Below, one piece after another: positions 1-10,384 of a DNA stretch of 64,000 nt. This DNA comes from Archegozetes longisetosus. Lineage: Eukaryota; Arthropoda; Arachnida; Sarcoptiformes; Trhypochthoniidae. A program made the position numbers and the translations under genes. The stretch's first letter is position 1. Every line of letters starts with the position of its first letter. The notes under the pieces were generated by a model that searched no databases, had not been told where the DNA came from, and saw nothing but the letters and a program-made list of their open reading frames with translations. Location of the stretch: NCBI GenBank assembly GCA_018873245.2, contig JAEMBT020000009.1, positions 5,139,180 to 5,203,179 on the forward strand, in the 5' to 3' direction.

Positions 1-37
1 TCACTAACTGCTAATATGGAAAAAAGTTTAGGAAAAC

Positions 38-232
38 GAGACTCAAACATATGCTACTTATAATATGATTAAATCAGAAAAACTCAATGTTTATACCATA
101 GAACAAACAAAAGTGACCTTATCTAATTTTGATGATAGGAAGTATATATTGGATGATGGATACACAACATTAGCTCACGGACATTATAGAATACGAGTAG
201 TATATGGGTACGTACAGCGCATTCTCTTATAA
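38..232 (+). pseudogene. Polinton protein-primed DNA polymerase B, C-terminal fragment
   Basis: The last 64 codons before a TAA at 230-232 read like the extreme C-terminus of Polinton family-B DNA polymerase, with the landmarks KLNVYTIEQTK, a downstream FDD, and LDDGYTTLAHGHY. In the family this lies after the catalytic palm and thumb, which would be to the left of the window. A stop at 35-37 in the same frame, and a neighbouring open frame over bases 1-60, suggest a frameshift. Identification is by recalled family resemblance and is fairly secure because the rest of the element follows. Confidence 0.72.
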
Positions 233-378
233 ATTTTCACTTTTGCAAAATAGCTCCTAAAACGTCGCTAGTTTGCAAAAAATGCAAAAAAGCAATGAGA
301 AAATACACGTAAGATATTTCCCATTTGATATCAAATTAAAAATTCAAAAAGGGGTGCCCTCCCATCTCATCCCCTTCC

Positions 379-1042
379 GGGAACACAGGATGATTTTAAC
401 TTATATATTATTATCAGAGTCTTAACTTTGTTGGAAATCCAACTTTTTATTAGACAGGCGAAAAGCTAGGATTCAAAGATATGAGTGCCAATCACCAAAT
501 AACAATTAATTTGAGCTCATATTTATGTTCCTATAAATCCTATTTTTGGGGGTTATTCCTATAAATCCTATAAACCTTATTTTTGCTAGATTTTTACCTA
601 AAAACGCACAATTTTGTTCAATTAGACATAAATTCAATGAGTTTTTAGAGTTATACATAAATTGGTTCATAAAATTTAATATAAATTCGAGTACAAATTT
701 AAACTTTCTAGAAATTTGCTAAACTTTTGTTTCAACAAAATAATTATTTGATTTATTTTAAACTAATTTTCTTAATTTTAAAGGTAAATAATCCTTTTTT
801 TGGCATTTTTCAGATAAATTTGCAACTTTTAAAGTTTTAACACCAAAGATAATGTTAAAAATTAATACTTTATGCCCCAAAATGTCTAAAACATGGCTTT
901 TTAGTTCTATTTTCAAGTTCTACTTTTGGTCATTTTGAGTCCTAAAATCCTACTTATTTTTGCCGGTTTTAAGTCCTATAAAGTTAAGACTCAAAATATA
1001 AAAAATATATAATAATCAAACTTATTTGTATCCTGTGTTCCC
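379..1042. mobile_element. Non-autonomous element with about 50-bp inverted termini
   Basis: The stretch begins GGGAACACAGGAT and ends with its reverse complement. The similarity continues inward for about 50 bases through the motif GAGTCTTAACTTT on both sides. No open frame is inside; it is AT-rich and repeats a TCCTATAAATCCTA-like motif. No convincing target-site duplication was found, so the superfamily is open. It lies between the polymerase end and the metalloproteinase gene. Confidence 0.5.
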
Positions 1043-1252
1043 TTGCCAACTCAGAGTTATAATACATATAATACAACTGAGCCATAGTCTTAACTTATGA
1101 GGAGTATTATAGTTTAACTATGTTTATGCATCAAATGTATAGAGATAAGATTAAAATTTATATAATATATGATCTTGTGTCAAAAAATTTATCCATTAAA
1201 ACATTGTAATCTTTATTGTATTAGCATAATAAAATTTTAAGTTAGAAAAAAG

Positions 1253-2616
1253 TTAAATAACTGTTGAATTAAAGGTTTCACTTCTCGAATCCTTAACAAG
1301 AGGTAGGATTTTGCATTGATCTCTTAAAAATAAATCCCTAAATTCAATTTCTTTGACTAAAATATTTAAAGTAAAATCAAAGTAATCAATCGTATTTCTC
1401 TTAACAAAGTAAACAATATTACTTCTACTGAATACCATATCATATTCAAAGGTATCTATTTTCCATAAACTAATTGGTTTAACTAACATTTTTTCTTTAT
1501 TAGTTCTTGCATTGATAAGCTTGTAATAATTTTTAGGAACCTCTCTTGAAAACAAAGTGTGTCAGATGTATGATTGTAAAATACTCCATGAACTCTATTA
1601 GTAATGTTCATTTTAGAATATTCTAAATTCATTTCCCCTCTTACAACTAAGTATTTGTGCAAATGTTTCATAAAATAGTACAAAATCTTTATCAATTTGT
1701 ATAATAGGAACCAATCCGGGCCATTTAATATTTCTCCAATAATCATAATGATTAAACTTTCTAGTTTTAATACCAGTATGATCTGTATAATCCAAAAATC
1801 AATACTCTTATAAAGAAATAGATATCCTTCAATATCATAAATAAGATTGAAAATCAAATCATCACTATTACACCAATCAATCTCATTATCATCATATTTA
1901 CAAAGTGAGAAGTCAGGGTAAAATTCTTTAGTCTCTGTTTTTGGAGTAGTTGAATCATATTTTATCTTAGTTGTATCAATATTTACAGTGGTTTTAGCTG
2001 ATAATGTTGTAGAAGCTATAGTACTAGTAGTATGATATTCTGAATACATTGCTTTAATTAATTTTTCATCTATTGATTCATGTTTAAAAGTAAAATTGAA
2101 TGCATTATAACTTTTATTAATATAAGAAGGATACTTTATAGAGCTAGGATTATTTATATGATTTAATCCTAAAGAATGTCCAATTTCATGAAGTATAACA
2201 TAAAACATGTTGTAAGTATTTGGTTCTGGATAGAAACTTAAACTCCAATTAATATTATTGTTCATATGAATATCTCCATTTTCTGGAAAGAAAGCATGTG
2301 CTAATGTTTCAGGTCTAAAATAAGTATCGCCTTCAAACAATTTATGATCAGGAGGTATAAAATTTATTACAATATCGGCTCCAGTATTATTGTGCAGAAA
2401 CTAATCGCTTCCCATGCTCTGAACGCACTTAAAAACTCATAATGATTACATTTTTATGATGTTTATTTAAGTTTTTAGGATAATTTATAAAAGTCCAAGA
2501 TAACTTTTACTCCACACTTTATAGTTTATTTCAGATATTTCATCATATTCTCTTACACTTGATGACTCATTTTGAGTAAATAAGATAATAAGTAATAAAA
2601 TATATAAATAACTCAT
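1253..2616 (-). pseudogene. Matrix metalloproteinase-like gene, no propeptide, frameshifted
   Basis: The minus-strand reading starts at an ATG at 2616-2614 with a strong hydrophobic signal peptide (MSYLYILLLIILFTQ). It runs almost directly into a matrixin catalytic domain, with an FxAWEAI-type helix, the segment TLAHAFFPENGDIH, and the zinc site HEIGHSLGLNH followed by a downstream Met-turn-like region. A Thr/Ser-rich linker and a hemopexin-like C-terminal domain with CKYDDNEIDWC follow. No propeptide with a cysteine switch (PRCGxPD) is visible between signal and catalytic domain. The best-preserved open block is 2340-1483; at least three frameshifts separate the blocks. Family members are secreted zinc endopeptidases that cut extracellular matrix. 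The gene lies between Polinton genes, which suggests it was cargo of the element. Confidence 0.75.
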
Positions 2617-2771
2617 TGCATTAGTTTTATATTTATTTCATATAATTTCAGTTAGCTAATGTAATTTTTATACTCATTGAAGTTATTTAACTTAATTCAG
2701 TATTTCCCTTAAAGCTTATCATTGACTTATTGCTCTTTTCTTCAGAAATTTTAAATTCTATCAAATATTTG

Positions 2772-3110
2772 TCAGATACTGAACTTAATATTGTAGGCTT
2801 GTTTCTCATTCTTATTATAAATAAATTGATTTTGATAAAAATATTCTCCTTTATTGAATAAGATCTTCATATTGTAAACATATTCTGTTTCATGAAGTTT
2901 GAAATCAATTTCAATATCTGAATTAGGTTTCACTTCTATTTCTCTATCAAATATTATACGTTTTGAGTTCTCTTCCTCTATACTTTTAACTTTTAAATTA
3001 CCTGTTAATTCTAAATCACCTTCAAGTTTAACAGAAGTATCATTTGCTATAATATTATTAGTTCGAATCGTATCAAAGTAATGATCTAATCTTATTTCTT
3101 CATTTGCCAT
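2772..3110 (-). CDS. Polinton protein of unknown function, beta-rich
   Basis: An uninterrupted 112-aa frame from an ATG at 3110. It begins MANEEIRLDHYFDTIRTNNI and contains segments with alternating hydrophobic residues such as VKLEGDLELTGNLKVKSIEEE, which suggest a beta structure like that of virion surface proteins. I recall similar small proteins in arthropod Polintons but cannot name a function. It lies just downstream of the protease gene on the same strand. It is one of the few genes here without a visible lesion. Confidence 0.5.
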   Translation of the reverse strand: MANEEIRLDHYFDTIRTNNIIANDTSVKLEGDLELTGNLKVKSIEEENSKRIIFDREIEVKPNSDIEIDFKLHETEYVYNMKILFNKGEYFYQNQFIYNKNEKQAYNIKFSI

Positions 3111-3114
3111 TATT

Positions 3115-3490
3115 TATTATGTTTAGAATTACATCTTGAAAAGAATGACCATTGCTAAGTTCATGCAATACTCTCAAACACAAATGCCCACAATAACTTG
3201 TTTCAAGTTTTTGAATTTAAAAAGTACTCAAAAGTATATTTTCACCTAAATAGTTTTGAATTCCATTAGGAGGATCTAACCCAAAAGAATCAAAATAGTA
3301 TTTGTTATTTTTATTCTTATAATAACAAACCCAATGAGTTCCGTCATTTTTAACTGAATCTAAGTTAACAATGCCACATTCTTTTTCTTTAATTTTATAA
3401 GGCAATGTATCTCTCATAAAAACTCCTCTAAAGTTTTTTATTTTCAACGCTTTCACCATATTTTCTAAGTCAAAGTTTGATAGAGGGTTT
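3115..3490 (-). pseudogene. Adenain-type cysteine protease, frameshifted
   Basis: The open block 3459-3217 contains NFRGVFMRD, then CGIVNLDS, then the catalytic-His region GTHWVCYY followed by YYFDSFGLDPP, which is the His/acidic part of adenovirus-type (C5) maturation proteases. The frame closes at 3217. The catalytic-Cys region (CGHLCL) and the C-terminal helix lie further along in a different frame, ending near 3120. A frameshift therefore separates the catalytic His from the Cys. In the family this enzyme matures capsid precursors. It sits between the pX-like gene and the small beta-rich gene. Confidence 0.8.
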
Positions 3491-3585
3491 TTATTCGATT
3501 CAGTTCTTGTAAGGATTTCTCCCTAAAAAGTCTTTGGCCATGACATCTATCACATTTCTTATAAAGACCTTTACCACTAAACAAT

Positions 3586-3915
3586 TTACTTTATCATTTC
3601 ATTATGTCTCTTTGTTTCTGCTAATTGTCTCTCATTAGCTTTTGCTTGATTAACTGCTTTAGCTATTTGAGAACCTCCTACTGCTAGACTACCAACTGCA
3701 GATAAACCTCTTAGAATTAAAGGGAGTAAAGGTAAAAAACCTCCAAGTTTTTTCAACATCTGTAGTTGAGCATTACTTAAGTTTAATTCAATTCCAGTTT
3801 TATTTTTAATAGCTTTATCAATATTACTTTTTTGTGTATTTGTCAACAAAATAGGAATATCTCCATTCAAACTATTTTTACTTAATCTTAAAGTTAGAGA
3901 CTTTTTATTATTCAT
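3586..3915 (-). CDS. pX/pVI-like minor virion protein of Polinton
   Basis: An intact 109-aa frame from an ATG at 3915. It has a basic N-terminus with SLTLRLSKNSLNGD, a central block (LNLSNAQLQMLKKLGGFLP), a Gly/Ala/Leu-rich hydrophobic stretch of about 25 residues (LPLILRGLSAVGSLAVGG) and a charged C-terminal helix. This order matches the small adenovirus pX-like proteins of Polintons and adintoviruses, which are thought to act at membranes or in the virion core. It is placed between the capsid and protease genes. Family assignment rests on architecture and recalled resemblance. Confidence 0.6.
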   Translation of the reverse strand: MNNKKSLTLRLSKNSLNGDIPILLTNTQKSNIDKAIKNKTGIELNLSNAQLQMLKKLGGFLPLLPLILRGLSAVGSLAVGGSQIAKAVNQAKANERQLAETKRHNEMIK

Positions 3916-3992
3916 TGGTTTACCTAAATTTTTTTTGATTATCTGAAAGACATATTTTGTGTTCTATGTATTTATCACTCATTTATTAATAA

Positions 3993-5279
3993 TTAATAAT
4001 CAATCATCATTCTAGATCCGTCACTTGTTAGTTTCAATAATCTATCACTTAATATAAGACAATAACATTTGGTTTTAGCAGGAACATTTGAATTAAATCT
4101 AACTCTTATTGTAACATCTGATATAGAATTCTTTAATTTTTCACTTTGTTTGCTAACATCAATGATGAACGAAGGATATAAATCTTTGAAATCATTTAGA
4201 CTTATCATAAAATCGTTATAGTTATTATTTAATCCATAGTATTTCTCTCTGAATTGTTTAGCTGTGTGGTATGTAAATGAATAATCTTCACTTTTAAAGT
4301 TATTTATGATATCTATATTTGGATATCTGTCAACATTCAAATTAACATGAATGTCACTAACATCACAATGATCAAAAACTGCAGGATTTTTATCTATATT
4401 CTTATATCTATCAGTTTGAAAAACTATTATGGTATACCTAGGTTTTTTAGAAGCAGATCTTGGTCCTAAACGCCATGTAAATTCATTACTTGATGGTACA
4501 TCATATGAACCCATATTTCTATACATGAAACCAATAGGAAACGATTTTTTACTTTCAATCATCTTATACAAAGAATGTAATTGTTCAAAATTTGGTATAT
4601 TTGGCATTGTCCATGTTATGTTTGTTAATTCAACTTTAGATGAAACTGTACCAGCTTTAAATATTGCATCTTCATTGCCACATCTTGTTAAAATTAAGGT
4701 TTGCTTTACTCCATAGATTACTTTCTTATAATCTTCACAAAAACCAAATATATAATTTAAAGGAACAACAAAACTAAGGTTTCCATGACCTCTTTTTTGT
4801 ATCTTATCACGTCGTAACTTGAAGCCATTGTTTGTTGTTAGACTAGCATCACATCCACCTCTATCTAATGTTCAACACATATTTAATCCGGTGTTTTCGA
4901 AATCTTTTGGATAACTTAATAAACCTTTCACCAGAGTACATTGTCCAGGGTGATTAATATATTCGATAACTTTATCCTCGATTTGATATTCTAATCTATC
5001 GAATAAGAAAACTATTCCATTATTAACTAATGTTACAATATCAGAATCTGCTAATTTTGCCCCATCATTTTTAACTAATTTTCCTTTAATTGTTAGCAAA
5101 CTCTTTGATGGTAGATAATATGAATCTTTATTCTCAATTAATATTCTTATTTGTTGGTTAGAATTTAGATTACTCCCTGCTACTGGTTCATAGTTATGAT
5201 AATTATATTCAGAAACGCTTTCATCTATTTGAAGTGCGTCAGATATTTTTAAATAGTCTTCTATTACATTAGTTATCAT
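3993..5279 (-). pseudogene. Polinton major capsid protein (double jelly roll), one in-frame TGA
   Basis: A single frame from the ATG at 5279 to the TAA at 3993-3995 spans 428 sense codons, interrupted only by a TGA at 4874-4872. The N-terminal part contains NSNQQIRILIENKDSYYLP and VTLVNNGIVFLFDRLEYQI, typical of the first jelly roll of Polinton capsid proteins. The C-terminal part carries the second roll, including PNIPNFEQLHSLYKMI and EFTWRLGPRSASKKPRY. Length is somewhat short for the family. The frame is unchanged across the stop, so the lesion is a point change. The gene is divergent from the penton-like gene, with start codons 30 bp apart, which suggests a shared promoter region. Confidence 0.85.
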
Positions 5280-5308
5280 TTATAACATTGTAAATTCATT
5301 TTAAATAA

Positions 5309-6052
5309 ATGTCTGAAGTTTATGTACAACCTAAAGATTCAATATCACCCATTTTAGATTCAAGTAGTACTGAATTCATGACCAATTATTCTCCTCCAAT
5401 ACAGTTGAAGAAAAAGAAGCGATATGAAATAGCTTTGGTTAATTTAGAAACGTATTATAGTTTTCCAAATATAGATAACACAAATAATCTATTTAGATAT
5501 TCAATAGATAAAGGAGCTAATTGGTTTGAAATAGAGATACCAGAAAGGAGTTATGAATTGAAACAAATCAATAGTGAAATATTTAGAATCATGAAATCAA
5601 GAGAACATTACGATAAGTCAATAAATAAAGGTTACATTAATATCTCAGCTAATCTAGCAACACTAAGATGCATATTACAAATTAAAGAACCTAAATATCA
5701 AGTAGATTTTTCACATCAACGATCTTTAAGTGACATATTAGGTTATGAAAAGAAGGTTTTAGTAATCTTTATAATGAAGGAACTAGTACAGTAAACATTT
5801 TGACTATTAATTCAATTCTAGTTGAATGTAGTTTAATCTTAATTCATCTAAAGAACCAATAATTTATAGCTTCTTTCCTAAATGTCTGCAAAGTGAAAAA
5901 ATAATCGGAACACCAAAGAATCTAATCTATTTACCAGTTAATACTACTGGTAAAATAAATTATATTCATATTAGATTGAAAGATAATAATGGAAAATTAT
6001 TGAATTTGAGAGGAGAAAAAATAACATTAAGACTACACTTGAAGGAGGCTTA
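5309..6052 (+). pseudogene. Polinton penton-like/minor capsid protein, frameshifted
   Basis: The open block 5309-5794 (161 aa) begins MSEVYVQPKDSI and contains KRYEIALVNLETYYSFPNI and IEIPERSYELKQIN. Two frameshifts later the reading resumes with INYIHIRLKDNNGKLLNLRG and ends RLHLKEA at 6052. In related elements a protein with this N-terminal and C-terminal signature sits beside the major capsid gene and is taken as the penton (single jelly roll) protein. It is transcribed divergently from the capsid gene. The penton role is inferred from position and recalled family similarity. Confidence 0.6.
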
Positions 6053-6801
6053 ACTTGATTGATTCAAATAAACTATTGTGTTGATCTCTAAACAATTATT
6101 CGTTTTAATTTGACTAATACCTGAAATAAGAAATATATTATTATCTCTTATTAAGATATCTACCAAAGTTTGACTAATGAATTGATCTATACTTTGTTTA
6201 TTACATTCTTCATATCGCACACATTTAAATGCATAATGATAATTAGTAAAATACTTTGTCATTTCAACTATATGCAATGTTTTAGTTGCAATATTAGATA
6301 ATACAGTCAATTTACCAACTAAAATAAATAAATTATCTATTTGAGTTGATATTAATTTCAATTCTCAACTTATTGTTTTATCATTATATTTTGGAATCTT
6401 TAGTTTATATTCTTTAGGAATGAAAATATTCTTTTTCTCTAAATAACTTTTTGTTACTGCATCATTTGGATCAATTGGATCAGCAACATTTTTAATTTGT
6501 TTATTCTTCATGTCTGTATGATCAAAGTTTTTAAGTTCATCTATTCTTTTTCAACTTTAGCTTGTTCTTCTTTTATCAGTCTTATTTTAATATCTAATCT
6601 ATCAACATACTTTTTTGTTGCTGCGTCAAATGGATCAGTACGATTTGCTAAATTCATTATCCTATTGTTATTCATATTGAGTGCTCAAACCGTACTTCCT
6701 CCTATAGATCTTACAAATTTATCCAGTTCTGTATTGATTTGTCTATCTAAATCTATATCATTATCATAATTTGATCTAAATCCGAACTAGTTTATTGACA
6801 T
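6050..6801 (-). pseudogene. Fibre-like protein with phage tail-fibre repeats, broken
   Basis: The minus-strand reading contains two copies of a repeat known from phage tail fibres and Polinton fibres. One is IMNLANRTDPFDAATKKYVD near 6640; the other is IKNVADPIDPNDAVTKSYLE near 6450. The C-terminal part (6361-6050) is probably beta-rich and resembles no enzyme. In-frame stops are a TAG just after the start, a TGA at 6687-6685 and a TGA at 6367-6365, plus a frameshift near 6550. Such proteins trimerise and may serve in attachment; that role is an inference. The gene faces and meets the end of the penton-like gene. Confidence 0.6.
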
Positions 6802-6875
6802 TATACTTATATACTTATGAATTTCTTTATTTTTTCTTATTTAAAAGGTTTCATAATACGCCTTAATTTTTTCTC

Positions 6876-7202
6876 TTAAGACTTTTCAATTAAGTTTTGT
6901 TTTTTAGATGGATTCGAAGGTTTAACAACTTTAGATCTTAAAGGATTTATTTTTATTTTCTCAATTGTTTTTCATTCAGCAACAAATGACTTAATACTTA
7001 AACAAAACCTGCCATTAACATCATGATTTTTATGTATTAATGTTCTTGAATTATAATCAGTATTATTTTGTTTTAGATATTTTGTAACAGTTTTTTCAGA
7101 TATTTTATATTGGTTAGCAAATTTTCTTATGCTATTCTTTTTAAAGTAACATTCTTTTAACAGTTTAATAAACTCATCTGTTGTTATATTGACTTGACTC
7201 AT
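6876..7202 (-). pseudogene. Small helix-turn-helix Polinton protein, one in-frame TGA
   Basis: The reading from the ATG at 7202 contains ECYFKKNSIRKFANQYKISE followed by KTVTKYLKQN, a predicted helix-turn-helix, then NGRFCLSIKSFVAE. A TGA at 6974-6972 interrupts the frame, which continues unshifted to a TAA at 6878-6876 with a Lys/Pro/Ser-rich basic tail. Related arthropod Polintons have a similar small protein. DNA binding is inferred from the helix pattern only. Confidence 0.5.
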
Positions 7203-7289
7203 TTATATAAAAATAATTTTTTTTATTTTGTCGAAATACGGTACAGTATGGTATGGTAATACAGAAATATGGAAATAATTTTATATATA

Positions 7290-8041
7290 AATGAGTCGAA
7301 TAGCATTATAAACCCTACATAATATTATTCGAAGTATTCATGATTTATCTAAAGTTAATGTAGATAATATATTAACATTCAATAATAATAAGCTTACTTC
7401 TAAAATTGCAAAACAATATATTGATATTATGAATGAATTAGTTGATAAAATAGAAATTTTAAATGCATCTGTTGAACAGAAAAATCAATCTCGTTTATTG
7501 TTTGTTCTGTTATTTCTAAAATGTGTGAATCAGATTGTAAAGGTATAATGTTAAGTAATTCAATACAAAAGAATAAAAAATATAGATTATAAATAAATTA
7601 CAAGAAGCATATCAAAAAGAACGACATGAGCATAATGCTCTTGCAAAATAATATAATGAAAAACAAAAGGAAGCAAAAATTAATGTTCTAGGAATATCAT
7701 TATCTTTAAATTTAAAAGATAGTGAAACACTTAAACCACATGAATGTGTTGAATTAATGAATGAAATTGATATAGAAGAAGAAGAATTAGATGAGAAATT
7801 TAAACAAATTTCTATTCCTGAAGATTATAGAAACAAACTTAGTAGAGCTTATGTAAAAGCATCTAATGATGGAAATCATTATGTAAAAAAACTAGTATTG
7901 AAAAATAATACTTCATGTTTTAAAAAGTATCATAAATTTTTTATCCAGTATGAAATACAAATGATTAACTTTTCGGTGCCGAAAAAGCTTCGATTTAAGT
8001 TAATACTATTTACACAGTTTAAAAATAACATTTATAGATAA
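7290..8041 (+). pseudogene. Polinton coiled-coil protein of unknown function, broken
   Basis: A reading from an ATG at 7290 runs through Lys/Glu/Asn-rich helical sequence with several TAA stops and at least one frameshift. It ends in the open block 7757-8041 (EIDIEEEELDEKFKQISIPE, then DYRNKLSRAYVKASNDGNHY). The middle part (KLQEAYQKERHEHNALAK) looks like a coiled coil. I do not recognise a family. It lies between the HTH gene and the Merlin insertion. Confidence 0.4.
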
Positions 8042-8160
8042 AGACTCCTTTATGATACACTAAAAATATATAAGATCCTATTCTTCATATCTTTGGTATT
8101 CAATGTAATACTGTTAATCTTTTATAAAATAAGATAAACCAACCATTTTAATTATCATAA

Positions 8161-8337
8161 ATGATAAAAAATAATTTTACTAACCCTAAATTAAATAAAA
8201 CCTTTATATTAGGTAGAGGGTTGTCATCAGCTGACAGAATTAGTTTAGAAACTAAGAAAGTTACAAAAGGTTCTTCAAATAAGAAAAAACTAGTCTTTGC
8301 CAGCAGAACAACAAACGTTTTGAAAGTCTTTGATTAA
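8161..8337 (+). CDS. Small hypothetical Polinton protein
   Basis: A 58-codon open frame from ATG 8161 to TAA 8335-8337 begins MIKNNFTNPKLNKTFILGRG and is rich in Lys, Ser and Thr. It is short and resembles nothing I can name. Its position just left of the Merlin insertion, inside the Polinton gene array, is the only reason to consider it real. Confidence 0.25.
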   Translation: MIKNNFTNPKLNKTFILGRGLSSADRISLETKKVTKGSSNKKKLVFASRTTNVLKVFD

Positions 8338-8387
8338 TAAAACTGAAAAAGGCTTCAAGAAAATATGATTATGATAGAAAAACATTC

Positions 8388-8633
8388 GGTTAAGAGGTAC
8401 TAAACGGTCGGAACGACTTTAAAAATCGGGGGAGGAGTCAAATCGATAGTACTCAACGAAACAAATCGATCTGTGTAACAATCATCAAGCCACGCCCACC
8501 GGTTCAAAAGATACGCCCCTTTTTGTATTGAAACTTATTAATTCATTTACAAGTGAGCGGGGCTTTTTAAAAATCAAATGAGGAGTCAAATCGATAGTAC
8601 TCGACGAGACAAATCGACTGATGCAAGAATCAT
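8388..8633 (+). repeat. Merlin left terminal inverted repeat
   Basis: This matches the reverse complement of about 10634-10879. The first 45 bases are identical, and only scattered differences and a small deletion follow. It contains nearly two copies of the subterminal unit, each marked by GAGTCAAATCGATAGTACT (near 8435 and 8582). Confidence 0.9.
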
Positions 8634-8921
8634 TAAAAAGTTAATAATGAGTTAGAAGATTCCCTTTTTCGGTTTTTCATTAATAGTTTAGAAAAGTTTT
8701 CGTAATCACAGCCAGCTTTGATAAACTTTAGATTTCAAAACTATGATGAACTCAATAAAATCTTAATTTCAAAACTATGATAAACTCAATAAACTATTCT
8801 AAATCCGAGTCACTCTCAGAATCTCCCAAATTTACAAAATCATCAAATTACTCTTCAGAATCTGTAAGTTCGAGGGGTTCCGAGAATGACTCTTCATCGT
8901 GAGAAGTTTGTGAGGGGCCAT

Positions 8922-10151
8922 TCAAAAAGAAGTAGCGTCCTCAAGAATCTTCTTGAAAGCCAAACCTTTATGTTTGTCTTTCAAGAAAATTCTGTTATAA
9001 ATGGCCCAGTCTACTTGTTCAAATAAGAAATTGGGAGATTGTGGCGACCGTATAAAGGATTTAATGTGTCGCCACAATCTTTCAATTGTGTTCGTATGAA
9101 CTTTGTAGACGCGGCCATTATAGAGGACTTGCCTCACAAATTTCTCACGATGATTGACCTTGAGATGTATCCAATTCATCCCTGTGCTCGTGATACCTTC
9201 ATAGACTGCAGCAGAGTCAGTGTATACGGTCGACTCTGCTGCAATTCTTGAAGCCATGAGAGGCCAGAGAGTGTCTTTTTTACGGTCGGGCACGACCATG
9301 GCAAAACACTCTCCGGTCTCTCGGCAGAAGGCACCAAAGATCCACCAATCTTCAAGCACATACAACCGCCCGCGGTTGTACTTACGCTTGAAGATATGGG
9401 ATTCATCACACTCTACAATACATCCTGGACCCCCGATTGTCCAAGTTGTACTCTTGAGGTGGTGACTAGAAATATAACGGACCAGCCGAATAATCTTCCG
9501 TGCGGTTTTGGGGTGAGACTCAGTTTGTTCCGAGGTGAGTCCAACCCCAAGACCGCACAAATAACTGTAGCATATCTTAAGCGACCGAAGAAGAGGGTTA
9601 GGCTCTTTTTCGGTCGTTCGTAGACCTGAGAACCAGGTATTTTTTGCTGGATTAACGGTACCACCACAAAGTTTATCTTTGCAGAAGTATCGATAACCCA
9701 ATACACGATCCTGTTGCTCAGCTCTATGTAAGGTATTGCCACAAATTGGACAATTGTAAAGCTCAGGGTCATCAGGAGGAACTAATAGACTCATAAATCT
9801 GAGCTTTGCAATGACCATAGCGTCGGTCCAGCCGAACACTCTATCAAAATTAAATAAAGTTAATTTACTAAAATCTATGAATAAACTTTCATCAGTTAAT
9901 AAACTATTATTATTAGATAAACTCTGAGTTAAACTAGTATTTATATTATTGAGCTCAGGAATACTATTTACAATTCTTATATTAATTTGACTAGAATTAT
10001 GACTAGATTCTCGATGAGGGTGAGTGCGCTCTGAAAAGATCGTTTGATTTCTCTGCCCAACACCGAGACGACGGAGCTCTATAGGTATTAAAGACTCCGA
10101 AGAATAGTAACCTCGCTTTTTAGGTCGACCGCGCTTCTTCTCGCCTTCCAT
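8922..10151 (-). CDS. Merlin transposase (ISXO2/DDE_Tnp_IS1595-like)
   Basis: An intact 409-aa frame from the ATG at 10151. It has a basic N-terminus with GRPKKRGYY (AT-hook-like) and a zinc ribbon at about residues 133-160 (CPICG, then YFCKDKLC). The ISXO2-like catalytic core follows, with first Asp in VECDESHIFKRKYNRGR, second Asp in VYTDSAAVY and Glu in HTNTIERLWRHIKSF. This is the DDE pattern of Merlin and IS1595 transposases. The enzyme would cut the element's GG termini and reinsert it with an 8-bp duplication. GC content is visibly higher than in the surrounding Polinton genes. No lesion is seen. Confidence 0.93.
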   Translation of the reverse strand: MEGEKKRGRPKKRGYYSSESLIPIELRRLGVGQRNQTIFSERTHPHRESSHNSSQINIRIVNSIPELNNINTSLTQSLSNNNSLLTDESLFIDFSKLTLFNFDRVFGWTDAMVIAKLRFMSLLVPPDDPELYNCPICGNTLHRAEQQDRVLGYRYFCKDKLCGGTVNPAKNTWFSGLRTTEKEPNPLLRSLKICYSYLCGLGVGLTSEQTESHPKTARKIIRLVRYISSHHLKSTTWTIGGPGCIVECDESHIFKRKYNRGRLYVLEDWWIFGAFCRETGECFAMVVPDRKKDTLWPLMASRIAAESTVYTDSAAVYEGITSTGMNWIHLKVNHREKFVRQVLYNGRVYKVHTNTIERLWRHIKSFIRSPQSPNFLFEQVDWAIYNRIFLKDKHKGLAFKKILEDATSF

Positions 10152-10384
10152 ATCAATAGAAAAATGAATTTTCCCTTATTTGCATGCCTTTATATAACCT
10201 CGGTTTAAATAAGTGAGCCAATAGTAGAGTTTGGGAGATTCCACTTTTAAGACAGGGATGTCAAAGAGCCAGAATTTGCTCCAAAGCGAGATTTTGAGAA
10301 TTAAAAAATAATTATAACTTTTGAACAAGTAAGTTAGATTAATGGCTCTTGAATCAATCAATTTGTCTCTTTGAGTACTATAAA

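Noticed and set aside
9039-9772. Several open frames of 70-119 codons on both strands
   Set aside because: They overlap the 409-codon Merlin transposase in other frames and have no family features.
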